Below, piece by piece: positions 1 to 7,443 of a stretch of DNA of 32,056 bases. This DNA comes from an uncultured Rhodospirillales bacterium (GTDB lineage: Bacteria > Pseudomonadota > Alphaproteobacteria > Acetobacterales > Acetobacteraceae). Position 1 is the first letter of the stretch, and each line of letters begins with the position of its first letter. Location: the NCBI GenBank assembly GCA_903924855.1, contig CAIYCW010000031.1:1-32056 (forward strand), read 5' to 3'. The position numbers and the translations under genes are program-made. The notes under the pieces are model-generated. The model was not told where the DNA came from. It searched no databases and saw nothing but the letters and a program-made list of their open reading frames with translations.

Positions 1-767
1 CACAGCAGATTGAACCCGGCAAGCCTGCGCCGCGGCCAGGCCGCCAGCATCGCCTCCTGCAGCGCCACGCGGTTGGGCAGGCCGGTGATGGGATCATGCC
101 GCGCCATATGGGCGGCGCGCTCGGCCGCGGCGATTCGCGCGGTGATGTCCTCATAAGTGCAGACCCACCCATCCCTCTGCCCCTCGCCGGACATCGGCTC
201 CCAGTTCACCGACAGCAGCCGCCCATCCGGCAGGCTCTGCTGAAACGCCACCCGCACCCGATTGGCAACACGCGCGCGCATCAGCGCCGCCACCTCCTCC
301 GCCGACCGTCCCGGGTGGTTGCCCAGCGCCACCGAATGGGCCAGCACCTGCTCGATGCGCGTGCCCGGGCGCACAATGTCGGGATCAAAGCCGAACAAGG
401 CGCGGAACTGCCGGTTGCACAGCACCACGCGCAGATCACCATCCAGCATCAGCAGACCATGCGGCATGGTGTTGAGTGCTGCCGCCAGACGGTCCTGCGT
501 CTCGCTCAGCTCCTGTTCGCGCAGCTCGATCTCCTCGGCATCACTGCGCAACAGCGACAGGGCCGCGATCTCCTGCGCCATCGCCGCCGCACCTTCCGCA
601 GGCGCCAGCACGGGCACCGACACCGGCGCCACCGGCTGCGGACGACGCAGCCAGACGGCAATCCGATCGCGCCAGAACGACCCACCAGGCGCCACGGGCC
701 CACGCGCCGGCGGCGAGACAGCGCTGGCAGGAAACGGGATCAGCTCATGGTGCGGAACATGTCTCAT
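1..767 (-). CDS. PAS-GGDEF signalling protein (diguanylate cyclase type), 3' end cut by window
   Basis: Read on the minus strand from ATG at 767, the frame stays open to base 1, so the C-terminus lies outside the window. A short N-terminal stretch with a coiled-coil-like segment (EEIELREQELSETQDRL) precedes a PAS domain (TMPHGLLMLDGDLRVVLCN) that ends in WVCTYEDITAR. The start of a GGDEF domain follows (ARHDPITGLPNRVALQEAM). In the family, GGDEF domains make cyclic di-GMP from two GTP and PAS domains sense small ligands, redox state or light. The catalytic GGDEF signature is beyond the window, so activity and any following EAL domain cannot be judged. An in-frame TAG two codons upstream of the ATG fixes the start. 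No strong ribosome-binding site is visible, and the start codon sits in a small inverted repeat (761-777). Confidence 0.85.
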   Translation of the reverse strand, partial: MRHVPHHELIPFPASAVSPPARGPVAPGGSFWRDRIAVWLRRPQPVAPVSVPVLAPAEGAAAMAQEIAALSLLRSDAEEIELREQELSETQDRLAAALNTMPHGLLMLDGDLRVVLCNRQFRALFGFDPDIVRPGTRIEQVLAHSVALGNHPGRSAEEVAALMRARVANRVRVAFQQSLPDGRLLSVNWEPMSGEGQRDGWVCTYEDITARIAAAERAAHMARHDPITGLPNRVALQEAMLAAWPRRRLAGFNLL

Positions 768-777
768 AAAACGAGAC
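761..777 (-). promoter_or_regulatory. Small inverted repeat over the start codon of the PAS-GGDEF gene
   Basis: GTCTC-ATAAAAC-GAGAC forms a 5-bp stem with a 7-base loop. On the minus-strand mRNA the ATG (767-765) lies at the loop/right-arm boundary. It could modulate initiation of this poorly ribosome-binding-site-equipped gene, or be chance. Confidence 0.25.
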
Positions 778-1040
778 TATCCCACCAATATTATCCAAAC
801 ATGAATCAACGCCACCCGATCCCATCACACGCATTGTCGCGCGATTGACGATTCTCCCGCGATACGATTCACGAAGTTTTTACCTGAATAAGGCAAATTA
901 TGGCATCCACCGTCACATACCAGACATCAAGACCTGTCAAAACATCTCAGGACTTCACCAACACAGTCTTCAACCCCAGACCGCCCGAGTAACACCAACC
1001 CATCATTTGCCCGATACGCCCCGTTTCAGGAGTCTTTCGC
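778..1040. other. Divergent intergenic region, comparatively AT-rich
   Basis: About 260 bases between the PAS-GGDEF gene (-) and the small ORF at 1041 (+). The stretch is richer in A/T than the flanking genes, as expected for promoters of two divergent genes. TTGACG occurs at 845-850 but no well-spaced -10 partner was found. No RNA gene, repeat or further ORF is supported here. Confidence 0.4.
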
Positions 1041-1274
1041 ATGACCAACCTCGACACCTCCCGCAAGGCCGGATTGCTGTCCCAGGACATCAACTTCCCG
1101 GACATCACCTTCCCGGACATGGATGCCGAAACGCTGGCGCGTGAGGAAGACCTGCACCGCGTGGCCCGCGCGGGCCTGGTGCCAGGAAATGCCTGGGGCG
1201 AATTCCTGCGCAAGATCATGCCCAACCCAGCCCCGCAGCCCACCATGCGCCTGCTGCGCGCAAGCCAGGCCTGA
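1041..1274 (+). CDS. Small hypothetical protein, 77 aa
   Basis: ATG at 1041 is preceded by AGGAG (1028-1032) at good spacing, which supports real translation. The product is a small soluble protein with no signal peptide or membrane segment. Near the N-terminus it has an acidic, pseudo-repeated stretch, DINFPDITFPDMDAETLARE, in which a (D)I-x-FPD-type unit occurs twice. The middle is mixed charged (REEDLHRVARAGLVPG) and the tail is proline-rich. I do not recognise the family. It stands alone between divergent PAS-GGDEF and convergent glycosyltransferase genes, so context gives no function. The ribosome-binding site and AT-rich leader argue against a random ORF; similar small proteins in related genomes would settle it. 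Confidence 0.6.
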   Translation: MTNLDTSRKAGLLSQDINFPDITFPDMDAETLAREEDLHRVARAGLVPGNAWGEFLRKIMPNPAPQPTMRLLRASQA

Positions 1275-1291
1275 CCCCAAACCCATCCGCA

Positions 1292-2335
1292 TCACACCCG
1301 ATTGCCGCACAGGCCATTGCGAGACAGGCGGGCGCAACACAGGCGAACGAAAGACAGGGCCCGCGCCACAAGCCGCGCAGCCGGAGCGTTCGGCTCCGGC
1401 ACGTCCCAGCGCCGCCGCACCTCGCGGATGAACCCAGGCACGAACGAATTGTCCTGGAACTGCGCGCGATAGGCCGTCTCAAACCCGTTGGGCCACAGAA
1501 TGTTGGACACGCAATCGCAGCCGCGCGGGTCATGCCACCTTCCATCCGCACTCACCACCCGCACATCGCACCCGCAGATCACCGCCTCGCGCAGCACGTT
1601 GCTGTAGTGATCATAGGAATAGAGTGTGCGGGTCCGCCGCAACGCGTCCCCCAGCGCCGCCATGTTCGGCGTAAGCGCCTCCAGCGCCACGGCGCTCACC
1701 CCCTCCGGCAGCGGAAAACGCGCCCGAAGCGCCCGCCCCTTGTGGGTGAAGCTGCAATCCATGGTCTTCGGCACAGACGGATCCGGATAGATATGCGCCG
1801 GGTCCACCAGCCCCAGCCACAAAACCCGCTCCGCACCGATCGGCTGGCTCACCGCGCGATTGACGTCATCCAGCCGTTGCGGATCATAACAGAACACGAG
1901 TTCATCATCGGCATAGGCGGTGTCACCCCCGAGCAGCCCCGGCACGTTCAGCACCCAGCGTATCACCTTCTCCGCCGCGAACGGATTGCCGGGGACAACC
2001 TCCGGATAGATCACAATGCTCCGGCCAACCCGCCCATGATGCACCGGCGCCCGCCAATCGCGCGGGATATCACCATGGCGATGCACATCACGCCCCGTCA
2101 CCCGCCGCCAGACCCGCCCCGCGATGCGGCGTGGCAGCCTGGCCATCGCCACCACCCGGCTGCGCCAGGTCATCGCGGTCACAGGCACACCGCCCGCCCC
2201 GTCATCCAACGGCCGGATCAACATCGCAGCCCTGTATCCCGCGGTGTTCAGATGGTGGCACAGCCGATACAGCGCACGGATGCCGGAACTGCTGTGCTGA
2301 TACCGCGGCGCCCAGATCAGAAACGTCACGGACAT
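1292..2335 (-). CDS. Glycosyltransferase-like protein, 347 aa
   Basis: ATG at 2335 gives MSVTFLIWAPRYQHSSSGIR, which resembles the N-terminal Rossmann segment of GT-B-type glycosyltransferases (hydrophobic strand, then a glycine-containing loop and a helix such as ALYRLCHHLNTAGY). The C-terminal half has RTLYSYDHYSNVLREAVICG, similar to the acceptor/nucleotide-sugar region where a Tyr/Asp/Glu-rich helix precedes CGC. Donor and acceptor cannot be inferred. The start overlaps the stop of the upstream FemAB-like gene by 10 bp (2326-2335), so the pair is probably translationally coupled. The longer frame reaching 2653 lies inside the FemAB-like gene and was not used. Likely role, by inference: surface polysaccharide or glycan modification. 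It converges on the small gene at 1041 with only 17 bases between stops and no visible terminator. Confidence 0.65.
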   Translation of the reverse strand: MSVTFLIWAPRYQHSSSGIRALYRLCHHLNTAGYRAAMLIRPLDDGAGGVPVTAMTWRSRVVAMARLPRRIAGRVWRRVTGRDVHRHGDIPRDWRAPVHHGRVGRSIVIYPEVVPGNPFAAEKVIRWVLNVPGLLGGDTAYADDELVFCYDPQRLDDVNRAVSQPIGAERVLWLGLVDPAHIYPDPSVPKTMDCSFTHKGRALRARFPLPEGVSAVALEALTPNMAALGDALRRTRTLYSYDHYSNVLREAVICGCDVRVVSADGRWHDPRGCDCVSNILWPNGFETAYRAQFQDNSFVPGFIREVRRRWDVPEPNAPAARLVARALSFVRLCCARLSRNGLCGNRV

Positions 2336-3258
2336 GCCACCACCGGCTGACGATAGGCCGGGAAAAACCCGATATCCTGCGCCTGCCCCCGGCAAAGGGC
2401 CGCGTAGGCACGGTGATCGTTGATGATCTTCACCATGTACACCGGCTCGAAGTGATTGGCCCAGCGCGCCTTGAACGTCTGCAATCCGGACGATCCGTGC
2501 ATCGGCATCCCCCCGGTGAACAGCCGCGTCCCGGTCTGGCGCGCATGGCGCTGCAACCCGTCCATCATCAGATAGGACGCATCCCACCGCAGCCCGTCCG
2601 GCGAGCTCGCGGTGTGCAGAATCTGCAGCATGTCCTCGAACATCACGCCACACGCCATAGCACCAACCGTGCCGTCGCGGTCGCGCACCTGAAAATACCG
2701 ACCGGCCTCAAGCTCTGCGATCACCTGAAAATGCGGCAGCGAAAAATCCATATGCGTGCCGGCCAGACCACGCCGTTCCTTCAGCCCATCATAGATCCGG
2801 CTCATGCGGTCCGCCCGCATCGCATCCCACACCACCTCGAACTCCGCCCTGTCCTGGCACCGGCGCAACCGGCCGGCGGCGCGCGCGCTCAGCTCCGGCG
2901 CGGGGCGTGCAGGGTCGTAGACGTAATGCTGCTTCAGCAGGCTGACCCCGCCTTTGTGGCCACGCGGCACGTAACCCGGCTGGGTCACCGCGGTGACCGT
3001 CACAAGCTCCGGAAAATCCTGTTCGAGCGATGCAACATCATCCGGCGTGTCGATCCACAGATAGGGCCAAACCCCCATCCCGTCGAAATGCCCCGTCCCC
3101 GGAATTGGCCGCCGCAGCACCGGCAAGCGCCCCGGTCGCAGCGCCGCCACGGTGCCGATATTGCCAAGCCCAGCGGCATAGGCCTGCGTGTTGAACGGGC
3201 AGCCCGCCTGCGCGTACTCCTGCCCCGACACAGACATGTGCTGTACAACAGCCACCAT
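2326..3258 (-). CDS. FemAB/GNAT-like acyltransferase, 310 aa
   Basis: The protein looks like the FemAB-related, peptidoglycan/exopolysaccharide-type branch of the GNAT superfamily. A central segment (AGRYFQVRDRDGTVGAMACGVMFEDMLQ) resembles the core beta-strands carrying the acyl-donor loop. It is followed by a helix with tyrosine (ASYLMMDGLQRHARQTG), a GG(M)P turn and the late motif SGLQTFKARWANHFEPVYMV, like the FK-x-x-W/F motif near the end of this fold. No signal peptide or membrane segment is seen, so it acts in the cytoplasm. Substrate is unknown; the coupled downstream glycosyltransferase suggests aminoacylation or acylation of a surface sugar. ATG 3258 is used; ATG 3237 (MSVSGQ) is an alternative. 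Upstream, 86 bases separate it from the end of rsmI on the same strand. Confidence 0.6.
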   Translation of the reverse strand: MVAVVQHMSVSGQEYAQAGCPFNTQAYAAGLGNIGTVAALRPGRLPVLRRPIPGTGHFDGMGVWPYLWIDTPDDVASLEQDFPELVTVTAVTQPGYVPRGHKGGVSLLKQHYVYDPARPAPELSARAAGRLRRCQDRAEFEVVWDAMRADRMSRIYDGLKERRGLAGTHMDFSLPHFQVIAELEAGRYFQVRDRDGTVGAMACGVMFEDMLQILHTASSPDGLRWDASYLMMDGLQRHARQTGTRLFTGGMPMHGSSGLQTFKARWANHFEPVYMVKIINDHRAYAALCRGQAQDIGFFPAYRQPVVACP

Positions 3259-3344
3259 CGCCCTGCCTCATTCCGCAACTGGCGTTTCACGTTCGCACGC
3301 CCACCGCCGAATGCCGTATCAGGATTTGTCAGAAATCTGCCCCC

Positions 3345-4304
3345 TCACCCGGAGGCCTGCAGCGCCAACGCCCTGGCGTAGACCAGTTTGCGGTTCAGCC
3401 CCGTCGCCGCCACCACCGCCGCCACCGCATCCTTCAGCGAATGGCCGGCCAGCGCCTGGCTCAGCAGCACATCCAGATCGGCCTCGCTGGTCGTCTCCGC
3501 CGGTGCCGGCCCCACCACGATGGTGATCTCACCGCGCGCCTCGTTCGCCGCGTAATGGGCCGCAAGCTCCGGCAGCGTGGCGCGCCGCACCTCCTCGAAC
3601 CGCTTGGTCAGCTCCCGTGCCACCGCGGCAGGCCTTGCGCCGAATTCCACCGCCATGTCCGCCAGCGTCTCCGCCAGACGATGCGGCGCCTCATACCACA
3701 GGCTGGTGGCCGCGAGCCCCGCCTGCTCGGCCGCACGCAGCCGTGCGAACATCTCCCGCCGTGCCGCCTGGCGCGGCGGTGGAAACCCCTGGAACAGAAA
3801 CGGCAAGGGCGGCAGGCCGGACAGCACCAGCGCCAGCGTCGCCGCATTCGCCCCCGGCAGCGCCGAGACCTGGATCCCCGCCTCCAACGCCGCGCGCACC
3901 AGCCGAAACCCAGGGTCGGACACCACCGGCATGCCGGCATCCGAAATCACCCCGATCCGCTTGCCCCGCCGCAGCTCCGCCAGCAACCCCGGAATCGCCC
4001 GATCCTCGTTGTGATCATGCAGCGCCGCCGTGCGCACCCGGATGTCAAACACCGCCAGCAACCGCGCGCTGGTGCGCGTGTCCTCGCACAGGATCAGATC
4101 GCACGCCTTCAACGCCGCCACCGCCCGCGGTGTCATATCGCCGAGATTGCCGATGGGCGTGGAAACCAGCACAAGACCATCGGGCACCGGCGATGGCCGA
4201 AGCTCATGGCCGGAGATCGGCTCCGCGGACAGGAGAGTGTCGGATGCGTCTGAAGCTGGATCGCTTGGATCGGATGCAGTCTCTGCTGGGACGGGTTGCG
4301 GCAT
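3345..4304 (-). CDS. rsmI: 16S rRNA (cytidine1402-2'-O)-methyltransferase RsmI
   Basis: RsmI 2'-O-methylates C1402 in the ribosomal P-site using S-adenosylmethionine. Family marks seen: VSTPIGNLGDMTPRAVAAL near the N-terminus, CEDTRTSARLL, HDHNE, GVISDAGMPVVSDPG in the SAM-binding half, LPGANAATLALVLSGL and REMTK-type RELTKRFEEV further on. Length is 319 aa from ATG 4304, which has GGAG five bases upstream. A frame to 4418 exists but lacks that site and would run deeper into lpoA. Residues 1-42 form an acidic, Ser/Asp/Pro-rich tail before the conserved TPIGNLGD (about 49-56), longer than in typical family members. The first 20 codons are antisense to the start of lpoA (4244-4304). Divergent rsmI-lpoA order is also known from E. 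coli (yraL-yraM). Confidence 0.95.
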   Translation of the reverse strand: MPQPVPAETASDPSDPASDASDTLLSAEPISGHELRPSPVPDGLVLVSTPIGNLGDMTPRAVAALKACDLILCEDTRTSARLLAVFDIRVRTAALHDHNEDRAIPGLLAELRRGKRIGVISDAGMPVVSDPGFRLVRAALEAGIQVSALPGANAATLALVLSGLPPLPFLFQGFPPPRQAARREMFARLRAAEQAGLAATSLWYEAPHRLAETLADMAVEFGARPAAVARELTKRFEEVRRATLPELAAHYAANEARGEITIVVGPAPAETTSEADLDVLLSQALAGHSLKDAVAAVVAATGLNRKLVYARALALQASG

Positions 4305-5554
4305 GGGGTCTCCTTGCCGGAAGCCTAGCACTTGCCGGCTGCGCTGCGAATCAGCAGCACTACGCCGAAACGCCGATGCCGATGCAGGGCTCCGTGCTGC
4401 GCCCGCTGCCCGCAACACAAACAGCCCCCGCCCGTCCGCAGGCCCCCGCCGGCACCCGCGTGGCCCTGCTCGCCCCGCTCTCCGGCCCCAACGCCGAACG
4501 CGGCCCCGCTCTGGTCCAGGCCGCCCAGCTGGCGCTCGACGCCCCAGGCGCCCCCCCGCTTGACGTGATCGACACGCACGGCACCGCCGAAGGCGCCGCC
4601 GCCGCCGCCCGCCAGGCCGTGGCCCAGGGCGCCGGCCTCATCCTCGGCCCGCTCACCGCACCGGAGACCGCCGCCGCCGCCCCGATCGCAACCGAGGCCA
4701 ATATCGGCATGCTCGCCTTCACCTCCGACGAAACCCAGCAGCGCCCCGGCGTCTGGGTGATGGGCCTCACCCCCGGCCAGCAGGTCCGCCGCCTGGTCGG
4801 CGCCATCACCGCCCAGGGCAAGACCCGCTTCGCCGCCCTGCTGCCGGCCACCGACTATGGCCGCGCCATGGAACAGGCGCTGCGCGGCGCCGCCCCCGGC
4901 GCCACCATCCGCGCCATCGAGGACACCAACATCCAATCCGCCAACGCCACCGTCCGCGACCTGTCGGACTACGCCGACCGCCGTGGCCCGATCGAGGCGA
5001 AGCTGCGCGCCGCCATCGCCAAACACAGCGCGGACGGCCGCAAGGAGGCCGCCGAGCTGCGCAAGAGCCCCATCCCGCCCGCCCCGTTCGACGCCCTCCT
5101 GCTCGCCTCCACCGGAGACGGGCTCGACACCGTGGCAAGCCTGCTGCCCTATTACGACATCGATGCGCCGGATGTGCGCGTGCTCGGCCCCGCTTTGTGG
5201 GCCAACCCCGCAGCCCGCGGCACCGGCAACCTCACCGGCGCCTGGTATGCCGCGCCCGACCCCGCCGCCCGCACCGCGTTCGACCAAAGCTACACCGCCC
5301 GCTACGCCACCCCTGCCCCCGGCCTCGCCGATCTCGCCTATGACGCCGCCTCCATCGCCCGGGTGGTCGCGGCCGATGGCGGCTTCGGCTCCGACTCCCT
5401 CACCCGCCCCGGCGGCTTCAACGGGGTGGACGGCGTGCTCGGCCTGCAGCCGGACGGCCATGTCCGGCGCGGCCTGGCGCTGTTCGAAATCCAGCGCGGC
5501 GGCCCGCAGATGATCGAACCGGCGCCCGACTCCCTGCAAGCCCCCGGCACATGA
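4244..5554 (+). CDS. lpoA: LpoA/LppC-type penicillin-binding protein activator lipoprotein, 436 aa
   Basis: An N-terminal signal ends in the lipobox LALAGC (Cys33), predicting an outer-membrane lipoprotein. The mature part is a periplasmic-binding-protein-like fold (VALLAPLSGPNAERG, then GAGLILGPLTAPETAAAAPIA and VLGPALWANP), as in the C-terminal domain of LpoA, which stimulates the synthase PBP1A. E. coli LpoA is much longer because of an N-terminal TPR domain; that domain is absent here. ATG 4244 has AGGAG nine bases upstream; ATG 4274 would also keep a signal peptide. The frame is open further upstream to 3617 but there it is only antisense to rsmI. The stop overlaps the next start by 4 bp (ATGA, 5551-5554), making it the first gene of a tight plus-strand directon. 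PBP partner and activity are inferred from family. Confidence 0.85.
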   Translation: MRLKLDRLDRMQSLLGRVAAWGLLAGSLALAGCAANQQHYAETPMPMQGSVLRPLPATQTAPARPQAPAGTRVALLAPLSGPNAERGPALVQAAQLALDAPGAPPLDVIDTHGTAEGAAAAARQAVAQGAGLILGPLTAPETAAAAPIATEANIGMLAFTSDETQQRPGVWVMGLTPGQQVRRLVGAITAQGKTRFAALLPATDYGRAMEQALRGAAPGATIRAIEDTNIQSANATVRDLSDYADRRGPIEAKLRAAIAKHSADGRKEAAELRKSPIPPAPFDALLLASTGDGLDTVASLLPYYDIDAPDVRVLGPALWANPAARGTGNLTGAWYAAPDPAARTAFDQSYTARYATPAPGLADLAYDAASIARVVAADGGFGSDSLTRPGGFNGVDGVLGLQPDGHVRRGLALFEIQRGGPQMIEPAPDSLQAPGT

Positions 5555-7011
5555 GCCTGCGGGCGGATCGGGAGCGGGCCATGAAAACCGGGCAGATGGC
5601 AGGCGTCGTGCTGGTGCTCTCCGCCACACCCTGCGCCGTGCTCACCCTGTTCTGGGCCGCGGGCTCCCTCACCGCCCACCAGGCCCTGCTGGGCGCCGCC
5701 GCCTGCATCGCGGCCTCCCTGCTGGTCGCCGCCATCTGGGTCCGCGACGTGGACATGCTCTCCGAGACGATCCGCCAGGCCGCGCTGGAGAACGCCTCAG
5801 CCCTCGCCCAGGCCGCTGCCTCACCCCGGCTGGCGCCCATCGAACGCGCCACCCGCAACATCGAACGCCTCTCCCGCACCCTCGCCAACCGCGCCGCCAT
5901 GGTGGGCCAGCTGCTGGCCGCCAACGAAGCCATCGTCGAGCGCCTGCCGGACCCACTGCTGGTGCTGGGGCCGGATCGCAGCGTCCGCCGCGCGAACGCC
6001 GCCGCCCGCGCCGCCTATGGCGCGGACATGCCGGCCGTGCTGCGCCACCCCGACCTGCGCACCGCCATCGAACGCGCCTATACCGGCAAGGACACGCAGA
6101 CCGCTGAGATCGTCCTGCCCGTGCCGGTGCCGCGTGAAGTGGCCGCCACCGTCATCTTCATGGACCCGCCACTGGCCGATGGCGGCCAGGCGATCACCGT
6201 GCTGTCGGACCGCTCGCGCGAACGCGCGCTGGAGCGGATGCGCGCCGATTTCATCGCCAATGCCAGCCACGAGCTGCGCACCCCGTTGGCCAGCCTGATC
6301 GGCTTCATCGCAACCCTGCAGGGCCCGGCCGCCGATGACACCCCGGCCCAGCAACGCTTCCTGGCCATCATGGCCGACCAGGCCGAGCGGATGAACCGGC
6401 TGATCGACGATCTGATGAGCCTCAGCCGCATCGAGATGACCGAGCACCAGCCCCCCGCCGACCTCGTCGATATCGCGGAGCTGGTGGACAGCGTGATGGC
6501 CGGCTTCGAGCCGCGCATCACCCAACACAAACTCAACCTCGACCTTTCGCTCGATCGCAGCCTGCCCGCGGTGATCGCCGATTCCGACCAGATCACCCAG
6601 GTGGTCTCCAACCTGGTCGACAACGCCATCAAATACGGCAAACAGGGCGGCCTGCTCCAGGTGACCCTGAAGCAGGCCCCGCAAGGCGGCCGCTGGCCGG
6701 GCCGGCCCGGAATCGTGCTGTCGGTGCGCGATGACGGCCGCGGCATCCCGCGCGAACATCTGCCCCGCCTCACCGAACGCTTCTACCGGGTGGACAAGGC
6801 GCGCAGCCGCACAAACGCGGCCCCCTCCGGCACTGGGCTGGGGCTTGCCATCATCAAGCACATCCTCAACCGCCATCGCGGCCAGCTGGCCATCGAGAGC
6901 ACCGAAGGTCAGGGGTCCATATTTTCCGTCTGGCTGCCGCTGGGCTCCGCGCGCACCATCGCCGAGCCACCTGCCTCCCCCACCCCCGACACCCAAGGAG
7001 AGCGCACATGA
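5551..7011 (+). CDS. phoR: PhoR-type sensor histidine kinase
   Basis: Two adjacent hydrophobic segments (about residues 18-38 and 43-64) anchor the kinase. A PAS domain follows (ERLPDPLLVLGPDRSVRRANAAA cut here as ERLPDPLLVLGPD), then HisKA with phospho-acceptor His240 in ASHELRTPLASL. The ATPase domain has an N-box at 354-358 (NLVDN), G1 at 395-399 (DGRGI) and G2 at about 427-432 (GTGLGL). The lack of a large periplasmic domain and the PAS-HisKA order fit PhoR, the phosphate-limitation kinase of PhoB. No phoB, pst or phoU gene is in the window, so the cognate regulator is elsewhere and the phosphate role is inferred. ATG 5551 overlaps the lpoA stop. ATG 5581, preceded by GGGAG, is an equally good start and gives 476 aa. 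The stop overlaps the next gene by ATGA. Confidence 0.8.
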   Translation: MSLRADRERAMKTGQMAGVVLVLSATPCAVLTLFWAAGSLTAHQALLGAAACIAASLLVAAIWVRDVDMLSETIRQAALENASALAQAAASPRLAPIERATRNIERLSRTLANRAAMVGQLLAANEAIVERLPDPLLVLGPDRSVRRANAAARAAYGADMPAVLRHPDLRTAIERAYTGKDTQTAEIVLPVPVPREVAATVIFMDPPLADGGQAITVLSDRSRERALERMRADFIANASHELRTPLASLIGFIATLQGPAADDTPAQQRFLAIMADQAERMNRLIDDLMSLSRIEMTEHQPPADLVDIAELVDSVMAGFEPRITQHKLNLDLSLDRSLPAVIADSDQITQVVSNLVDNAIKYGKQGGLLQVTLKQAPQGGRWPGRPGIVLSVRDDGRGIPREHLPRLTERFYRVDKARSRTNAAPSGTGLGLAIIKHILNRHRGQLAIESTEGQGSIFSVWLPLGSARTIAEPPASPTPDTQGERT

Positions 7012-7382
7012 ACTTCGCCCTATGGATGATCCTGGTCGCCATCCTGCTGCCCATCATCACCACCGGCATTGCCAAATGGGGCGCCCCGGGCCTGGACAAC
7101 AACCAGCCACGCATCTGGCAGGAAAGCCTCACCGGCTGGCGCAAACGGGCGGACTGGGCGCATCGCAACCATTTCGAGGCGCTGCCGGGCTTCGCCGCCG
7201 CCGTGCTGGTGGCAACCATCACCCACGCGCCACAGGGCGCGATCAATCTCTGGGCCGGGCTCTGGGTGCTGTTCCGCGTGCTCTACACCGCCTGCTACCT
7301 CACCGATCGCGCCAGCCTGCGCTCGATCTGCTGGATCGCAGCCTTCGTTTGCGTCATCGCGCTTTTTGTGATCAGCACCTGA
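7008..7382 (+). CDS. MAPEG family integral membrane protein, 124 aa
   Basis: Four hydrophobic segments in 124 residues (about 4-20, 58-75, 79-97 and 104-122) and a conserved polar stretch RADWAHRNHFEALPGFAAAVLVA fit MAPEG, the family of microsomal glutathione transferase-like membrane proteins. The N-H-x-E-x-x-P-x-F pattern after the first helix is the best single mark. Bacterial members are mostly uncharacterised; glutathione- or lipid-peroxide-directed detoxification is a family-based guess. ATG 7008 overlaps the phoR stop (ATGA) and AAGGAG lies at 6995-7000, so translation is both coupled and independently supported. Confidence 0.8.
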   Translation: MNFALWMILVAILLPIITTGIAKWGAPGLDNNQPRIWQESLTGWRKRADWAHRNHFEALPGFAAAVLVATITHAPQGAINLWAGLWVLFRVLYTACYLTDRASLRSICWIAAFVCVIALFVIST

Positions 7383-7392
7383 GTCCCGGCAG

Positions 7393-7415
7393 GGCTCCTT
7401 TTGCACAAAGGAGCC
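7393..7415 (+). terminator. Perfect 9-bp hairpin between MAPEG and CoA-transferase genes
   Basis: GGCTCCTTT - TGCAC - AAAGGAGCC is a perfect 9-bp stem with a 5-base loop, 10 bases after the MAPEG stop and 28 bases before the pcaI start. No T-tract follows, so classic Rho-independent termination is doubtful. Partial termination, mRNA end protection or a processing site are alternatives. The right arm contains AAAGGAG, a good anti-16S sequence, held in the stem. Confidence 0.45.
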
Positions 7416-7443
7416 ACGGACATTTCATTCGTTTGAGGGGCTG

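Noticed and set aside
1532..3381. Long plus-strand open frames across 1532-2350 and 2131-3381
   Set aside because: Arg/His/Pro-rich products typical of antisense frames in GC-rich genes; the minus-strand frames show coherent protein families.
3617..4243. In-frame upstream extension of the LpoA-like gene (open frame from 3617)
   Set aside because: It is antisense to rsmI, is proline/arginine-rich shadow sequence, and ATG 4244 has a clear ribosome-binding site and signal peptide.
5551..7011. Pho regulon locus based on phoR
   Set aside because: No phoB, pstSCAB or phoU gene in the window and no Pho box was recognised, so only the kinase type is called.
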